DNA from: Halocaridina rubra
Lineage: Eukaryota > Arthropoda > Malacostraca > Decapoda > Atyidae
DNA: 64,000 nt
Assembly (NCBI GenBank): GCA_037179515.1
Contig: JAXCGZ010007560.1
Location: forward strand, 62,001-126,000
Direction of reading: 5' to 3'
Shown here: piece after piece, positions 44,829-55,584 of the stretch
Layout of the letters: each line of letters opens with the position of its first letter
Position numbering within the stretch: the first letter of the stretch is position 1
The notes under the pieces: model-generated
The model's input: only the letters and a program-made list of their open reading frames with translations
What the model was told of the DNA's origin: nothing
Databases searched by the model: none
Translations under genes and position numbers: made by a program

Positions 44829-46329
44829 GGTGAGGACTCATTCGGGGCAAGATTCCTAGATTGTGTACAAGGGAATTTCCTACACCAACATGTAATGGAA
44901 CCGACGAGGGCCAGGGATGGGGATGAGCCATCACTACTTGATCTAGTATTCACAGATAATGTGTTGGATATTGAAAAAATTGAGTATAAACCACCAATTG
45001 GAAAGAGTGACCACTGTGTGTTGTTGATGGAGTACATCATTGAAGATATTCTGCCTGAGAGTAGAGGCACTGAGGACATGAGGAAGAACTATCCGAAAGG
45101 AGATTACATCAAAATGAATGCGCTTTTTGCGGTTATTGACTGGAGAACCTTATTCTACAACAAATCTGTACAAGAAATGTATGACATCTTTTGTGAGAAA
45201 TATGGGAAGATAGTAGATTGCTGCATACCTTGCACTAAAGTAGGTGTAATTCAGGCCAGAGAGAAATGGTTCGATAATGAGTGTAAAAGAGCTAAGGAGT
45301 GGAGAGACAAATGCTGGAAAAGGTATAGTTGGAGAAAAAACATAAATGCCTGGCAAACCTACAAAAGAGCAAGAAATGACTACCTACGTAAAAGAAGAGA
45401 GGCAGAGAGAGACTATGAGAGGGACATCACCAGGAAGGCTAAAGAAAATCCCAAGCTTTTCCACAGCTTTATCAGAGGAAAACTGAAGGTAAAAGAACAG
45501 GTTTTAAGGCTAAAGAGAGAGGATAGAAGCATCACTGAGACAGATGAAGAGATCTGCAAAGAATTGAACAAGGAGTTTCAGTCGGCATTTACAGTAGAAA
45601 ATACCCCACCCCCTCAGATTGCAGATTGAAGCTCAAGGTATGCAAAGCGCTGATGGATTATGATGTTCATAAAGTTACAGGTCCTGATGACATATCCCCT
45701 CATGTACTTAAAAAATGCGCAAACTCAATATCAGTGGCGCTAAGTATCATATTTAAAAAGTCACTGGAGTCAGGGGAGATTCCAAGATGCTAGAAACAAG
45801 CAGACGTGATACCTATCTTCAAAAAGGGAAGGATGGATATGGCTCTAAACTATAGACCAGTTTCCTTGACCAGCATAGTTTGCAAAGTTAAGGAGAAACT
45901 ACTAAGCAAACACATCTCTCTTCACTTGGAATCCTTCAACTTTTTGTCAGTGAGGCAACATGGCTTCAGAGAAGGTAGATTAACAGTAACAAACTTATTA
46001 GAATTTTATGATGAGGTAAGCCGAATCTTACAGGAAAGAGAGGGCTGGGCAGATTGCATATTCCTAGACTTGCAGAAAGTGTTTGACACTGTTCCACATG
46101 GGAGACTTATTAGAAAGCTGCAAGCAATGGCTAGAATAGGTGGAAATGTCTTGGAATGGATAAAAACTTACTTAGAACTAAGGGAACAGATGGTTAGAGT
46201 AAGACACTCAGTGTCTGAATGGAGAATTTAGTAGTGGAGTTCCACGGGGTTCATTTTTCGGGCCACTTTTGTTCCTTGTATATGTAAATGACCTACCAGA
46301 GTCTATAAATTCATTCATGATTATGTCTG
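44829..46329 (+). mobile_element. N1 LINE copy E4, left part
   Basis: Starts inside the endonuclease domain (SLLDLVFTDNVLDIEKIEYK, IGKSDHCVLLMEYI with the conserved SDH). It is open for 244 codons through the linker, then broken near 45628, with a TAG at 45791-45793 shared with E1. RT continues to about 46320, where an inverted N1 copy interrupts it. E4 resumes at 47107. Confidence 0.86.
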
Positions 46330-47106
46330 CCTAATTGTGCTTACCTAATTGTCTTTACGGGAAAGAGCCCAAGGCTCGTATCTTCCCGTCTCCTCATCGG
46401 TTCCATTTTATACTTAGTGATACTTATCATAACTGTTCTTAAAACTATTGATTGAGTTAGCATTAATTACCTCCTCGCTTAGCCAATTCCAATTATCAAC
46501 TACTCTTACACTGAAAAAGTATTTCCTACATCCTACAAAGAAGTATTCTTACGAAGCTTCAAACTATGACCTCTAGTACTAGAGCCAGCCATATCAAAAT
46601 ATCGATCCCTATCCACTCTATCATAACCATGAAGGAAATTAAAGGCTGTCACCATATCCCCCCTCAATCTTCTAGCTTAGAGTGATGGTAAGTCTAATTC
46701 CCTCAGCCTCTCATCATAACTGAGATTGCGTATTTCTGGCACCAGTTTCGTGGCAAGTCTTTGAACTTTTTCAAGCTTAGCTATGTGCTTTTTCAAGTGT
46801 GGATTCCAAAAGGGGGCTGCATATTCGAGTTTTGGCCTCACATAGGTTACATAAATATTTCTGAACATTTCCTTGTCCATGTGCCTGAAGGCTACCCTTA
46901 CATTTGATAAGAATGCATATGCTTCCCTTAATATGCCATATATATGTATTTCTGGAGACAAATCTGCCAGTATGTTTACTCCTAGATCTCTCTCATTTTC
47001 TGTCTCTTGAAGTTGTACTCCAGCCACCGAGTAGTCAAGCTTGGGCCTTCTTGCACTTGTACCCATTCTTATTACCTTACATTTTAAAGTATTGAATTTC
47101 ATTAGC
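46330..47106 (-). mobile_element. N1 LINE copy E5, antisense, inserted into E4
   Basis: Minus-strand N1 3' end beginning at CCTAATTGTCTTTACGGGAA (46351-46370) and ending at codons MKFNTLKCKVIRMGT (47102). E4 sequence stops at TTATGTCTGC just left of it and resumes with AAAGATTGTGAAG just right of it. E5 is therefore a 5'-truncated N1 insertion into another N1. About 141 codons are still open (46677-47102). Confidence 0.85.
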
Positions 47107-47224
47107 CAAAGATTGTGAAGAAAGTAGGAAACGAGAACAATGGTAGAGAACTTCAGGAAGATCTAAATAGTCTGCACGAGTGTTCAGAAAAGTGGCTAAT
47201 GAAATTCAATACTTCAAAATGCAT
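47107..47224 (+). mobile_element. N1 LINE copy E4, right part
   Basis: Continuation of E4 (ENNGRELQEDLNSLHE-type block, ending at AATACTTCAAAATG). At about 47224 it is cut off by LTR-X intron sequence. Confidence 0.8.
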
Positions 47225-48031
47225 ATAATTCATAAGGTGATTTTTGCCCTTTTGGCACGGTAAATATTTCTTGCTAACCAAAATTTAATGAATACTGCAT
47301 AAATTTATCTCGTATATTCTTCCTTTATTGTAAATAAAGTGCTTTACAATATAAATTGCAAATAACTAATAAGTAATTTTGCCCTGTTAGCATGGCAATC
47401 GTTTCTTGCTAACCATTATTTAATGAATATATACTGTATTTGTCTAGCTGATTCATAATTTATTGTGAATAAATTGTTTTACGCTAATGCCTGCAAATAA
47501 ATAGCGATTTTGTATGCTCTTATGGTAACGTAATTATTTCTGGTTAGCTGTGACTAAACAATGTATTTTCATCCACTAGAATAATATTGAAAATTCATTT
47601 TTTGTGTGCTCATGCCTCCAGTTTTCCCATTATTAACGGTGTGTCGTTTCTGTTTATGCAATTGCAGTGTCCTCTGTTCTACTCTGCCTTTGTGGCAGAG
47701 GGGTTCATCTAGTTGAGTCCAAGCCCTTGGCATCCATTTGTGGTGCCGGGAATCGAAATCGTGCTCAGCACTTCCGGGATTTGAGGCTGCATTCCATAAA
47801 TATAAAGATTTAAATCTGTTCCAGTTTTACAAAATAAATAAAAAAAATTTAATGTGTCATTACAGTTCCAAAATTAAAAGAAAGTTGAATTCTGAGTTTC
47901 ATTTAACCAAGTAGTGGTGTTGGGGTTTGCAAGGTATTATCTGTAATGTCTGTTTGTGAGCTCTTAACCGAGTTCAGTATCTTAGGTAAAACAGAAACTT
48001 AACAACAACATCCTTCCCCCAACAACAAAAT
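47225..48031 (+). repeat. LTR-X, intron-containing form, leading into a primer-binding site
   Basis: Third LTR-X locus, truncated on the left within its intron. Tandem units of about 115 bases carry TTATTGTGAATAAA-like blocks (47330-47480). The acceptor TTATGCAATTGCAG ends at 47667, and the 3' block (TGTCCTCTGTTCTACTCTGC) follows. It ends ACAACAACA just before TTGGCACCCG, which is why this repeat is read as an LTR. Confidence 0.7.
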
Positions 48032-48049
48032 TGGCACCCGAACAGGGAC
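48032..48049 (+). promoter_or_regulatory. Primer-binding site complementary to tRNA-Lys 3' end
   Basis: TGGCACCCGAACAGGGAC matches the well-known tRNA-Lys-type primer-binding site at 17 of 18 positions (A for G at position 5). It begins a few bases after the presumed LTR end, as in LTR retroelements. Confidence 0.85.
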
Positions 48050-49140
48050 CCAGACAGACAGACTGACTTTTATAATATATTTTTTATTTTGCTTTTTAAC
48101 GGTGAACATGAAACCCAATTACCATTGGCTTGTATTATTGAAATGATCGAATTGTAGTCTGTGCACAAAATTTTATCGCTAGAGACGTTGCAAATCAGAT
48201 ATTTTTTTTTATTTTCAATTTAATTACGGTAACTAATATTTCCCTTGTTTACTATGTGGTAAACAAAATTTCAGTAAATCTGCATAAGATTATGTGGTAA
48301 CAGAATTAAGAAATTTTGCATGACAAGAACATGTGTCACTTAAGATTTCAGTTATTTGCATGATAAGATTGAGTTTTAAAGCATTTGTGATTTATATATA
48401 TCTGTTAAAGGGTGATATTTGTTAGGAATCGTCTATATTTCTTTGGGATTTAGGAATCTGGAGTAAGCACATTATGTACATTGCTAATAATTGAGTTTTA
48501 TATTCAAGCATTACCTGCTCATAGATTGGGAAGAAAACTTTGGCATCGTTTGTAGAGCCCAGGCTAAGCCCTCCATGTGTTCAAGTTGTTACTCAAAAAT
48601 AAATTTTCCCATTATTAGTAGACGCATGTGCAATATGGCTCTCTTGTAAGCCGTTAGCTTATCTTTCGTGTATTTTATATAGGAGTTGTGCCCTTTTGAA
48701 AACACTCCAGAATTTTACTTATGACATTTTACTTGTGGGTACTGCCATATACGCACTCTTACGCAGGCCACGACGGCCATACTCTACTTGTTTGCAACCT
48801 CTTGCACCGGATGCTTGTCGGTAAAATTCGTTGTTGTTCATTCCTTTCATTTGCACCATAACTGCAGGTACTGCCACATATTGCTGCTAAGCAGGCACAA
48901 CTGCCACCCTGTATTACCAGTGTTTCATGCACTGCTTTGCAACATTTTGCTGATGTTGCATTGATTGTATTTTGAGTCACTTTCATAGTGAGGTTTTGGG
49001 ATCACTGTTACGTTTAAGTTTGAACTGTGGTGTTGATTTTTTTTCTCTCATTGGTGTTGTGTGGTTATTTCAATTTTTTTTTTACTATTGTAGAATATTG
49101 TTTTTTTGTTATTTTACAATTGTCAATTTTTCTAATACAG
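48050..49140. other. Region between primer-binding site and protease, no gag recognised
   Basis: About 1.1 kb where a gag gene is expected. No capsid motif or zinc knuckle was found in any frame. The sequence is AT-rich, and a minus-strand reading at 48759-48986 has no recognised content. Gag has been lost, replaced or decayed beyond recognition. Confidence 0.55.
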
Positions 49141-49149
49141 GTGTTACTT

Positions 49150-49480
49150 CTCCTAATTCTAGCTATGAACATGTGTTTATCATAAAGAATCATGTGCCTA
49201 GTAAACCTATTATGGTTAAAGTATGTCTAAATGACAAGGAAGTACCAAGGGAAGTAGACACTGGTACTGCAGCTAATTTTATCCCTAAGGATCAGTATGT
49301 AAGAATTTGGCCTGAAATTGCTATAAGACCTGTGCTAGGCCATTCTATTGTTAATCTAAATGTCTATTGTGGTTCTCCACTCACTGTGATTGGTGAAATT
49401 TCAGTCACTGCTAAACTTGAGAATTGTTTGCACTCTTGTGAGATCGGAATCTGGACCATGTCTTCTTGGTAGAGATTTAA
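49150..49480 (+). pseudogene. Gypsy C protease
   Basis: PIMVKVCLNDKEVPREVDTG contains the canonical D-T-G active site, followed by TAANFIPKDQYVRIWPEIAI and a flap-like LNVYCGSPLTVIGEI. The frame shifts at about 49440, where ESGPCLLGRDLSRELKVI (the usual LLGRDW-type motif) continues in another frame. Confidence 0.8.
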
Positions 49481-49584
49481 GCCGTGAGTTGAAGGTTATC
49501 AGTAGTACAGCCCTTAATTTTGTTGCTGCAAGGGCAGATAAGCCAGAGGAAGAATTTCCCCAGTTGTTTTCTGCAGGTCTTTGA

Positions 49585-50355
49585 TGCTACCAAGGTAAAT
49601 CTTTTTCTACTGTAGTAGATCCTTCAGTTCCTACTAAGTTTTTCAAGGCCCGCACAGTACCTTATACTCTCAGAGAGAAAGTGATAAGGAGCTTAGTGGT
49701 CTACAGGAAGAGGGTATAATTTCTCCTATTTTTAATAGTCCTTAGGCCGCACCTATTGTTCCAGTGCATTGTGGGGGATTACAAGCTCATAGTCAATAGA
49801 GCAGCTAGTATGGACACATCCTATACCTTCTATACATAATTTATTCAGCAACCTAACTGGCAGTGTTATGTTTTCTAAACTTGACATGGATCAAGCATAT
49901 GCTCAACTATGTTTAGATGATCAGTCTAAACAGTATACTGTCATCAACACTCATCGTGGAATATTTAAATATACTCGTTTAAGTTTTGGTATTTCTTCTG
50001 CACCTGGCATATTTCAACGGGCGATGGAGGAGTTGTTGCTGGATATCGAAGGTGTCAGTCTGTACTTAGACAACATACTAATTAAAGGCTCAACGAGAGA
50101 AGAGCATAACAGAACCTTAAGACTAGTACTCACTAAACTCCAATCAGCTGGCCTAAAGCTGAAACTAGACAAGTGTAATATTGGAGTTCCTAGTGTAACC
50201 TATCTTGGATATAAACTTGACAAACAAGGTATCCACCCTACCAGAGACAAAGTAAAAGCTACTTCTGAAGCTCCAGCTCCTACAAATACTACACAGCTGA
50301 GAGCCTGCCTAGGCTTAATCATTTCTATAGTCATTTCCTGCCTCAAGCGGCTACT
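49585..50355 (+). pseudogene. Gypsy C reverse transcriptase
   Basis: Early RT (about 49600-49860) is frameshifted with stops. The palm is open at 49868-50362: MFSKLDMDQAYAQLCLDDQS, TVINTHRGIFKYTRLSFGIS, SAPGIFQRAMEELLLDIEGV. The catalytic box reads YLDN instead of YLDD, so one metal-binding Asp is lost. The thumb has LGYKLDKQGIHPTRDKVKA. Confidence 0.85.
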
Positions 50356-50775
50356 GTGCTAGAACCTTTGAATAGGTTGCTAATAGCTAACACTCCGTGG
50401 TCGTGGGGTGCTGAGCAAGATAATTCCTTCAAGAAATCTAAAGAGATTCTACTTAAATCTGATGCCCTTGTGCACTTTGATCAAAAATTGCCACTCGAAG
50501 TAGTAGCAGACAGTAGTGCCTATGGAATAGGTGGTGTCTTGTGCCATTGGATTGATAATGTTGAGAGACCCATCTATTTTGTCTCCTGTACTCTTACTAC
50601 GACAGAACGCAATTATTCTCAGCTAGAGAAAGAAGCCCTCATAATGGTCCACGCATTGCGAAAATTCCACTACTATTTATGGGGACAAGCTAACTTTATT
50701 GTCATTACAGACCATAAACCACTGCTTGGTATCTTTTCTCCTTCAAATAAATATTGCACCGATGATCTCTGGTAG
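50356..50775 (+). pseudogene. Gypsy C RNase H
   Basis: An open stretch of 139 codons with connection NRLLIANTPWSWGAEQDNSF, catalytic-type VVADSSAYGIGGVL, QLEKEALIMVHALRKFHYYL and VITDHKPLLGIF. All three acidic positions are kept. It ends at a stop after a frameshift near 50760. Confidence 0.85.
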
Positions 50776-50784
50776 AATTCAGAG

Positions 50785-51819
50785 ATGGTCTTTGCTACTT
50801 CAGTTAATATTTCACTTTGCATCATAGGTCTGGTGCTTTACTTGGTACTGCGGATGCTTTTAAGTAATTTTCTATTGTCTATTGAGTTTAGTGGAACTAC
50901 TGAGGACACTCCTATTCCTTCAGTGTGGCACGAGCTTGTTAATTTCCTAAATTCCTCACCTGTTACGAGAGAACACATCCATAAAGAAACTAACTTGGAT
51001 CCTACTATGTCTAAAGTGTTCAAGTTTTATGAACTTGGATGGCCTACATCTTCTACTGGTGACCCAATCTTACACCTTATGTTTGCAGAAAGAATGAACT
51101 CTCCTTACAGAATGGCTGTATTCTTTGGGGTTGTCGTGTCGTTGTACCTACTAAACTCAGACCTAGTATATTGAGTAAGCTACACTCATCTCATGCGAGT
51201 TCGTCTCGTATGAAAGAACTTTTAGAAGCTACTTATGGTGGCCCAATCTTGACAGGGATTTGGAAGAATTGTGCAACTCTTGCCCTGATTGCTTGTCACA
51301 TGGAGTGAATCCTCCTAAAGCAGAACTTCATCCATGGGAGTGGCCTACTCGCCCATGGCACAGCATTCATGCAGATTACGCAGGCCCTGTTGATAGTCGC
51401 TATTTCTTGATAATTGTTGATGCTCATTCTAAGTGGGTAGATATCTGTCACCCTAAAGGTACTACTTCTAGTGAAACTATTAGTAGCCTACAACTTCATC
51501 TGCACAATTTGGATTGCCTATTTCAATTGTTTCAGATAATGGACCCTGTTTTATTTTGCAGGAGTTCCAGGACTTTATTCAGTGCCGTGGTCTTAGGCAT
51601 ATCACGACAGCTGTTTGTAAACCATGGACTAATGGACTAATTGAGAGGATGGTTCAGACTTTTAAGCGATCATTTAAGAAGTCTTCTTCTGCTGACATTA
51701 AGTTGGTTATTGAAAAGTTTGTGTTTGACAATCATCTAAAACCTCATTCTACTACTGGTGTTTCGCCAGCTGAACTCATGTTTGGTCGTCGTCTGTGTTC
51801 TCAGTTAGATTTATTGTGA
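50785..51819 (+). pseudogene. Gypsy C integrase
   Basis: Linker and N-terminal region at 50785-51174, then the zinc region in two frames (KLHSSHASSSRMKELLEATY, CNSCPDC). The core is at 51260-51819 with IHADYAGPVDSRYFLIIVDA, SIVSDNGPCFILQEFQDFIQ and NGLIERMVQTFKRSFKK. The three catalytic acidic residues are present. The frame is broken at about 51175, 51260 and 51500. The C-terminus is cut by the N1 LINE right after FGRRLCSQLDLL. Confidence 0.83.
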
Positions 51820-51825
51820 TTACCT

Positions 51826-53284
51826 AATTGTGTTTACGGGAAAGAGCCCAAAGCTCGTATCTTCCCGTCTCCTCATCGGTTCCATTTTAGACTTAGTGAT
51901 ACTTATCATACCTGTCCTTAAAACTATGGATTGAGATAGCATTAACTACCTCCTCGCTTAGCAAATTCCAATTATCAACTACTCTTACACTGAAAAAGTA
52001 TTTCCTTACATCCTGCAAAGAAGTTTTCTTACGAAGCTTCAAACTATGACCTCTAGTTCTAGAGCCAGCCATATCAAACTATCGATCCCTATCCACTCTA
52101 TCATAACCATGAAGGAATTTAAAGACTGTCACCATATCCCCCCTCACTCTTCTAGCTTCGAGTGATGGTAAGTCTAATTCCCTCAGCCTCTCATCATAAC
52201 TGAGATTGCGTATTTCTGGCACCAGTTTCGTGGCATGTCTTTGAACTTTTTCAAGCTTAGCTATGTGCTTTTTCAAGTGCGGATTCCAAAAGGGGGCTGC
52301 ATATTCGAGTTTTGGCCTCACATAGGTTACATAAATATTTCTGAACATTTCCTTGTCCATGTGCCTGAAGGCTACCCTTACATTTGATAAGAATGCATAT
52401 GCTGCCCTTACTATGCCATTTATATGTATTTCTGGAGACAAATCTGCCAGCATGTTTACTCCTAGATCTCTCTCATTTTCTGTCTCTTGAAGTTGTACTC
52501 CAGCCACCGAGTAGTCAAGCTTGGGCCTTCTTGCACTTGTACCCATTCTCATTACCTTACATTTTGAAGTATTGAATTTCATTAGCCACTTTTCTGACCA
52601 CTCATGCAGATTATTTAGATCCTCCTGAAGTTCTCTACCATTGTTCTCGTTTTTTACTTTCTTCACAATCTTTGCATCATCTGCAAACATATTCATGAAT
52701 GAATTTACAGACTCTGGTAGGTCATTTACATATACAAGGAACAAAAGTGGCCCTAAAACTGAACCCTGTGGAACTCCACTACTAACTCTTCTCCATTCAG
52801 ACACTGAGTGTCTTACTCTAACCCTCTGTTCCCTTCCTTCTAAGTAAGTTTTTATCCATTCCAAAACATTTCCACCTATTCTAGCCATTGATTGCAGCTT
52901 CCTAATAAGTCTCCCATGTGGAACAGTGTCAAACGCTTTCTGCAAGTCTAGGAATATGCAATCTGCCCAGCCCTCTCTTTCCTGTAAGATTTGGCTTACC
53001 TCATCATAAAATTCTAATAAGTTTGTTACTGTTGATCTACCTTCTCTGAAGCCATGTTGCCTCACTGACAAAAAGTTGAAGGATTCCAAGTGAAGAGAGA
53101 TATGTTTCCTTAGTAGTTTCTCCATAACTTTGCAAACTATGCTGGTCAAGGAAACAGGTCTATAGTTCAGAGCCGTATCCCTCCTTCCCTTTTTGAAGAT
53201 AGGTATCACATTTGCTTGTTTCCAGCATCTTGGAATCTCCCCCGACTCCAGTGACTCCTTAAATATGATACTTAGTGCCACTGA
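51826..53284 (-). mobile_element. N1 LINE copy E6, antisense in Gypsy C integrase
   Basis: Minus strand. The 3' terminus is at the left (TACCTAATTGTGTTTACGGG at about 51821-51840) and the 5' truncation at the right near 53284. It is the cleanest N1 RT in the window. It has landed in the 3' part of Gypsy C pol; Gypsy C tail sequence follows at 53285. No clear target duplication is seen. Confidence 0.9.
52079..53284 (-). CDS. N1 ORF2 reverse transcriptase, uninterrupted (E6)
   Basis: About 400 uninterrupted codons of a non-LTR RT of the APE-type Jockey/CR1/L2 group. Order: SLESGEIPRCWKQANVIPIF, GRRDTALNYRPVSLTSIVCK, RQHGFREGRSTVTNLLEFYD, EGWADCIFLDLQKAFDTVPH, SSGVPQGSVLGPLLFLVYVN, catalytic MFADDAKIVK, then the thumb with RPKLEYAAPFWNPHLKKHIA. 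The open frame continues upstream into Gypsy C sequence, so its apparent start is not real. The 5' half of ORF2 (endonuclease) is missing through truncation. A stop or frameshift lies near 52079. Confidence 0.88.
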   Translation of the reverse strand, partial: SVALSIIFKESLESGEIPRCWKQANVIPIFKKGRRDTALNYRPVSLTSIVCKVMEKLLRKHISLHLESFNFLSVRQHGFREGRSTVTNLLEFYDEVSQILQEREGWADCIFLDLQKAFDTVPHGRLIRKLQSMARIGGNVLEWIKTYLEGREQRVRVRHSVSEWRRVSSGVPQGSVLGPLLFLVYVNDLPESVNSFMNMFADDAKIVKKVKNENNGRELQEDLNNLHEWSEKWLMKFNTSKCKVMRMGTSARRPKLDYSVAGVQLQETENERDLGVNMLADLSPEIHINGIVRAAYAFLSNVRVAFRHMDKEMFRNIYVTYVRPKLEYAAPFWNPHLKKHIAKLEKVQRHATKLVPEIRNLSYDERLRELDLPSLEARRVRGDMVTVFKFLHGYDRVDRDR

Positions 53285-53760
53285 TATTGGCAAGGTGAGA
53301 GTGTTTCTGCTAAAGTCCACAAGCATCAGCAAGCTCAAAAGCAGTAATACTCTAAGGAACCTAAGAAGGTCCAACTCTCTCCACACTCCACTGTAATGAT
53401 TTTAAATTATGCTAATTGAGGTCCTAAGGGGATTCCATAGGTTGTCATATAGTAAACTGGTCCCCCATACAATAGATGTTCTTTATCCTCGGGTGTAGTT
53501 AAGAGGCACCACCCCAGATTATTCCAAGGAATCAGCTTCCACCAGAAACAAATGCTGAAGTTATTGTCCCTGCAATTCCCCATTCTCCTAAGCCTCCAAC
53601 TATTAGTGTTGACATTTCTGCAGGTACATCTGATACTGCTCTTGAAAGCCTGTGTAATACTTTTGTAGATATAATGCCCCAGTTGCAAGGTATTCCACAT
53701 AGGTCTTCCCATGCTAGGAAACTGGTGGATAGCCTAAACCTCTAATTCTATTTCTAAATT
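53285..53760 (+). pseudogene. Gypsy C pol tail beyond the LINE
   Basis: Degenerate C-terminal sequence. A readable stretch at about 53510-53745 is Pro/Ser/Thr-rich (RNQLPPETNAEVIVPAIPHS, PKPPTISVDISAGTSD) and ends KLVDSLNL then stop. It continues Gypsy C by position and by the polypurine tract that follows. Confidence 0.6.
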
Positions 53761-54210
53761 GGGGGGAAGGGGAGGGATTTTGTATCTTAAGGGTGGTGGG
53801 GTGTAATATAGTCTAAATATAAATTGTTACTAAATTATATCTATTGACGTCTAAATAATTCTACATGTAAAAAGAAGAGCAAGAACCATCATACGAGCGA
53901 CCACTCTCCCAGATGTTGTTGACCGGCATAAGACCTAAGAGTGCCTGTGTCTCGCTCTAGCCTCATATTCCTCATATTTCCTAATCTCACTCATAATTCC
54001 GTCTATGTAGATCCCGTAGTTAGTCATTAATGTAATCTTCTCCCGGAATAACTATTGAACTGAAGATGTAAACAAATGGCCAACCTCCGATAAGCACCGG
54101 CAAGCATTTTTCCTATTTACCATTTTGGGTACCTACTGTTATGTTACTTGTATTACTATTATATTATTTTTCGTACCTTAAGCTAAAGGGTACTATAAGG
54201 AGTATAACAA
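53761..54210 (+). repeat. Polypurine tract and presumed 3' LTR of Gypsy C
   Basis: GGGGGGAAGGGGAGGGA at 53761-53777 is a classic polypurine tract. TGTATCTTAAGGGTGG at 53781 would open the 3' LTR. The LTR-like stretch to about 54210 does not resemble LTR-X at 47225, so the two ends of this locus do not match. Confidence 0.6.
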
Positions 54211-54250
54211 ATAAACGTAAAAATCAAATCACATAAAAGAAAAATATTTT

Positions 54251-54490
54251 TCAGGTTATATCCACCTCTCCTTGATCTTCATCTTCATCTTCTTCATCCA
54301 CGACAGGTAAAAATTCCTGTTCTGCCTCCGGGATACTAATGTTAGCTGTGCTGCCCATTGGAGGATCTCGTCTGAACTGTTCTGAAGCAATGGTATAAGG
54401 TAATTCTTGAGGGAAGACTTCCTCCCAGTAGATATCCTGAATGAGTTCCGGATGTTCATTATGCATTTCATCCACGATCAAATAGGATAT
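54251..54490 (-). CDS. Bestrophin exon (C-terminal cytosolic part)
   Basis: Bestrophins are calcium-activated chloride channels of the plasma membrane. Minus-strand exon with acceptor TTACATATTGCAG at right, entering in phase 0. It encodes ISYLIVDEMHNEHPELIQDI, YWEEVFPQELPYTIASEQFR and GSTANISIPEAEQEFLPVVD, the conserved bestrophin cytosolic segment, then an acidic run (DEEDEDEDQGE). Either the frame ends at TGA 54253-54251, or a GT at 54265-54264 (GAGAG|GTGGAT) splices it in phase 0 to a downstream exon such as 40508-40640. The acidic run is an expected feature after the Ca-clasp region. Confidence 0.88.
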   Translation of the reverse strand: MSYLIVDEMHNEHPELIQDIYWEEVFPQELPYTIASEQFRRDPPMGSTANISIPEAEQEFLPVVDEEDEDEDQGEVDIT

Positions 54491-54879
54491 CTGCAATATG
54501 TAAGCAAATATGAATATCAATGCTCAATAAGAAAGTATACTTTTTCATTTAAATTTCCTATATATACTTTGCTTTTCCCTATGAATTTGAATATACTTAC
54601 TTTCCATCTTAACGTGAGAGGTTTATAATCATATACTTATATAGTACATTAGAACCTCGCTTTATGTCGTTTTGATTTTATGGCAGCCTTTCTTAATGAG
54701 ACAGAAATATAAAATATGCCCTATGTCAGTATCTACAACTTTTACGTTGGTCAGTTTAAGAAAAAAAAATGGCCTGGAAATAATAAAAAAAAGTGCAAAA
54801 TCTCAAAAACAAACGGTAAAACATAAAATAAAGCATGCTGATGACAGAGCTTCGTAATTTCAGTTAATAGGAACTAGCA

Positions 54880-55215
54880 GAAAGTTGGAGGATATGGTGA
54901 CAGTTTTCCAATTCCTTCATGGTTTTGACGCAGTGGATAAGGGGTGTTATAGAGATACGGCTGGCACTAGAACTAGAGGTCAAAGTTTCAAGCATCGTAA
55001 AAAAAAAAAAAAAACTTTATAGGATGTAAGGATGTACTTTTTGGTGAAATAGTAGTTGATAATTAAATTTCACTATGTGATGAAACAGCAAATGCTTAAC
55101 GGATTCATAGCTGTAAGGATATATATGATATGTGTTCGTGAGTTAATAATGAAAAAGACCAGCAGACGCTGAATTACGAGCATAGGGCTCCTTCCCGTGA
55201 GCCCAATTAGGTAAA
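54880..55215 (+). mobile_element. Old N1 LINE 3' fragment in a bestrophin intron
   Basis: Diverged match to the N1 3' end: ATGGTGACAGTTTTCCAATT, GGCACTAGAACTAGAGGTCA, and a terminus CCGTGAGCCCAATTAGGTAA. Antisense to bestrophin. No open frame. Confidence 0.75.
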
Positions 55216-55432
55216 TATACGAGTAAGTAGGCAAGGATCTTTGTCGAGAGACACGAGAGCCATAGCCAGTTTAGCCTCACTGCATCATCTCATGGCAACC
55301 ACTCCCACTCCCACAAGTCCCCTTTTACAGCACTGAACAGGTATATAAGTAAAATACTATTTAATGAATATTATTATCAGTCATCAACAGCAATATAAAG
55401 TATTATCAAAAACTCCATAGAGTAAGTTTATA

Positions 55433-55562
<130 letters not shown>

Positions 55563-55584
55563 GTTTGCCCACCCTAATCCTTAC

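Larger units (their letters stand above)
49141..53777 (+). mobile_element. Ty3/Gypsy retrotransposon C, pol to polypurine tract
   Basis: Plus-strand pol with protease, RT, RNase H and integrase. It is closely related in style to element A (HPWEWPTRPWHSIHADYAGP). It is broken by frameshifts and by an antisense N1 LINE at 51826-53284. Pol tail and polypurine tract lie beyond the LINE. It is antisense to the bestrophin gene. Confidence 0.88.

Noticed and set aside
48032..48049. Lentivirus-like primer-binding site as a sign of a retrovirus
   Set aside because: The neighbouring pol is of Ty3/Gypsy type, there is no envelope gene, and tRNA-Lys primers are used by many LTR retrotransposons.
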